Shown here: piece by piece, positions 5,538 through 6,388 of the stretch | How positions within the stretch are numbered: position 1 is the stretch's first letter | Layout: each line of letters opens with the position of its first letter | Origin: an uncultured Planctomycetaceae bacterium | GTDB taxonomy: Bacteria; Planctomycetota; Planctomycetia; Planctomycetales; Planctomycetaceae | Assembly (NCBI GenBank): GCA_903823545.1 | Contig: CAIJTL010000372.1 | Coordinates: 1-6,388, forward strand | Direction: 5' to 3' | DNA length: 6,388 nt | The notes under the pieces: generated by a model | What the model saw: the letters and a program-made list of their open reading frames with translations, nothing else | The model's database searches: none | Told to the model about the DNA's origin: nothing | Program-made: the position numbers and the translations under genes

Positions 5538-6365
5538 TCAGCTCAATCTCTTCAGGAAGTCGAATGATTCGCGCATCACTTTGGGAGCCATGTGGCTGTG
5601 ACGGCTGAGCTCAACATTCACGCAGCCGATGTAGTTAATCTCTTGCAACGTGGCCATCACGGGAGCGAAGTCAATTTCACCCTGTCCAAAAAGTAAATGT
5701 TCGTGGACGCCACGCTTCATGTCTTCGATGTGGATATTGCAAAGCCGGTGTTTCCAACGACGAAGATGATCGGAGATCGAGCCTGACTCGACGCACTGCA
5801 CGTGTCCGATGTCGATCGTCAAACCGAACTTTGACGAGCCGATTTTTCCTGCAAGTTCGCTATATTGTTCGAGCGTCTCGATCATCATGCCGGGCTCGGG
5901 TTCAAACGCGAGCGTCACCTCTTGCGATTCGGCATAGTCGGCAATTCGCTGGCAACCTTCGACCAACCAAAGTTCGGCATACTCACGCGGCACATGCGGC
6001 GACAAAACTCCGGACCAGAACGAAACCGCGTCCGAACCGAGCGTCTTCGCTATGTCGATGCAGACCTTCAAGAACTCGATCCGCGAGGCACGTGCTTCTG
6101 ACGTCGGCGAGATCAGAGTCGGCTCATGTTTATGCCGAGGGTCAAGCAGGAAGCGGGCTCCCGTTTCAATCACCGATCGAAGCTGGTGACGCTGCAACAG
6201 CTCACTCATTTCGCTCTGCTCAGCAGCAAATGAGTCGTCGTAGGGGTTGAGGCACGAATGGTCGATCGTCAGGCCGACTGCCCGATAACCAATCTCCACC
6301 AAAAGCTCGATACCGTCCTGCCAACGGTGACAGGCCAAGCCGTTTGTGTTGTAGCCCAGCAGCAT
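5538..6365 (-). CDS. xylose-isomerase-like TIM-barrel sugar phosphate isomerase/epimerase
   Basis: The 275-residue product belongs to the AP-endonuclease-2/xylose-isomerase-like TIM-barrel superfamily, whose members use a divalent metal to isomerise or epimerise sugars and related compounds in the cytoplasm. The start MLLGYNTNGL is a typical first strand. Probable metal ligands are E155 (LAFEPEPG), D185 and H188 (LTIDIGH), H212 (NIHIED) and E252 (VNVELSRH), all at the ends of predicted strands. GQGEIDF (227-233) is the usual loop before the last strand. The substrate is not evident. The ATG at 6365 is in frame with seven open codons reaching the window edge, so a slightly earlier start cannot be excluded. 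The stop overlaps an ATG (TGATG) opening the longer propeller frame, suggesting one transcript. Confidence 0.88.
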   Translation of the reverse strand: MLLGYNTNGLACHRWQDGIELLVEIGYRAVGLTIDHSCLNPYDDSFAAEQSEMSELLQRHQLRSVIETGARFLLDPRHKHEPTLISPTSEARASRIEFLKVCIDIAKTLGSDAVSFWSGVLSPHVPREYAELWLVEGCQRIADYAESQEVTLAFEPEPGMMIETLEQYSELAGKIGSSKFGLTIDIGHVQCVESGSISDHLRRWKHRLCNIHIEDMKRGVHEHLLFGQGEIDFAPVMATLQEINYIGCVNVELSRHSHMAPKVMRESFDFLKRLS

Positions 6366-6388
6366 GAGTCCAACCGGTTTGAAAGCAT

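Noticed and set aside
5538..6365. Assignment of the TIM-barrel gene to an ebo-type cluster (EboE)
   Set aside because: The size and N-terminal sequence do not fit EboE as I remember it, and no other ebo gene is in the window.
1..6388. CRISPR array, tRNA or rRNA genes
   Set aside because: No regularly spaced direct repeats, cloverleaf-like segments or rRNA-like conserved text were seen on either strand.

Overview
The window looks like a piece of planctomycete chromosome (Pirellula/Rhodopirellula-like). Three things suggest this: a TatC with a large insert in its first periplasmic loop, several protein families typical of that phylum, and intergenic repeats of a kind I recall as dispersed in planctomycete genomes (core GACGCGC.AGCGAG.GG, and hairpins containing AAGCTGGCAGCTT). 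The phylum call rests on pattern recognition, not on a search. Base composition appears moderately GC-rich and most starts lack a strong Shine-Dalgarno sequence, which fits.

Layout, left to right. Positions 1-476 (-) hold the N-terminal part of mtnA (methionine salvage isomerase), cut by the window edge. It has an unusual N-terminal extension, and a dispersed-repeat core is embedded in its reading frame. It is joined by a one-base stop/start overlap (TAATG) to tatC (476-1630, -), the core subunit of twin-arginine protein export. A 339-base gene-free leader (1631-1969) carries small hairpins. Positions 1970-2646 (-) hold a compact type II toxin-antitoxin pair: a Phd/YefM-type antitoxin followed by an overlapping PIN-domain (VapC) toxin with a GTG start. 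Positions 2751-3743 (-) encode a DRG/Obg-like GTPase with a C-terminal TGS domain and a degenerate G4 motif.

Positions 3744-3969 form a divergent intergenic region packed with repeats. It precedes the only convincing plus-strand gene, a small [2Fe-2S] ferredoxin (3970-4329). Between that gene and the convergent next one lies a 26-bp-stem perfect-looking hairpin (4350-4407), probably a bidirectional terminator built from two inverted copies of the dispersed repeat. Positions 4453-5406 (-) encode a secreted five-bladed-propeller, glycosidase-like protein. Its signal peptide start lies inside one arm of a second long inverted repeat (5373-5482). Positions 5538-6365 (-) encode a xylose-isomerase-like TIM-barrel sugar isomerase/epimerase, which probably shares a transcript with the propeller protein.

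The genes do not form one obvious pathway. There are small operon-like pairs (tatC-mtnA, antitoxin-toxin, TIM-barrel-propeller) separated by repeat-rich spacers. The most distinctive signal is the family of related repeats. One copy is read as protein inside mtnA, one degenerate copy is in the divergent spacer, two are paired as a terminator-like hairpin, and a different repeat pair has been incorporated into the start region of a secreted protein. I did not find a clearly new multi-gene system.
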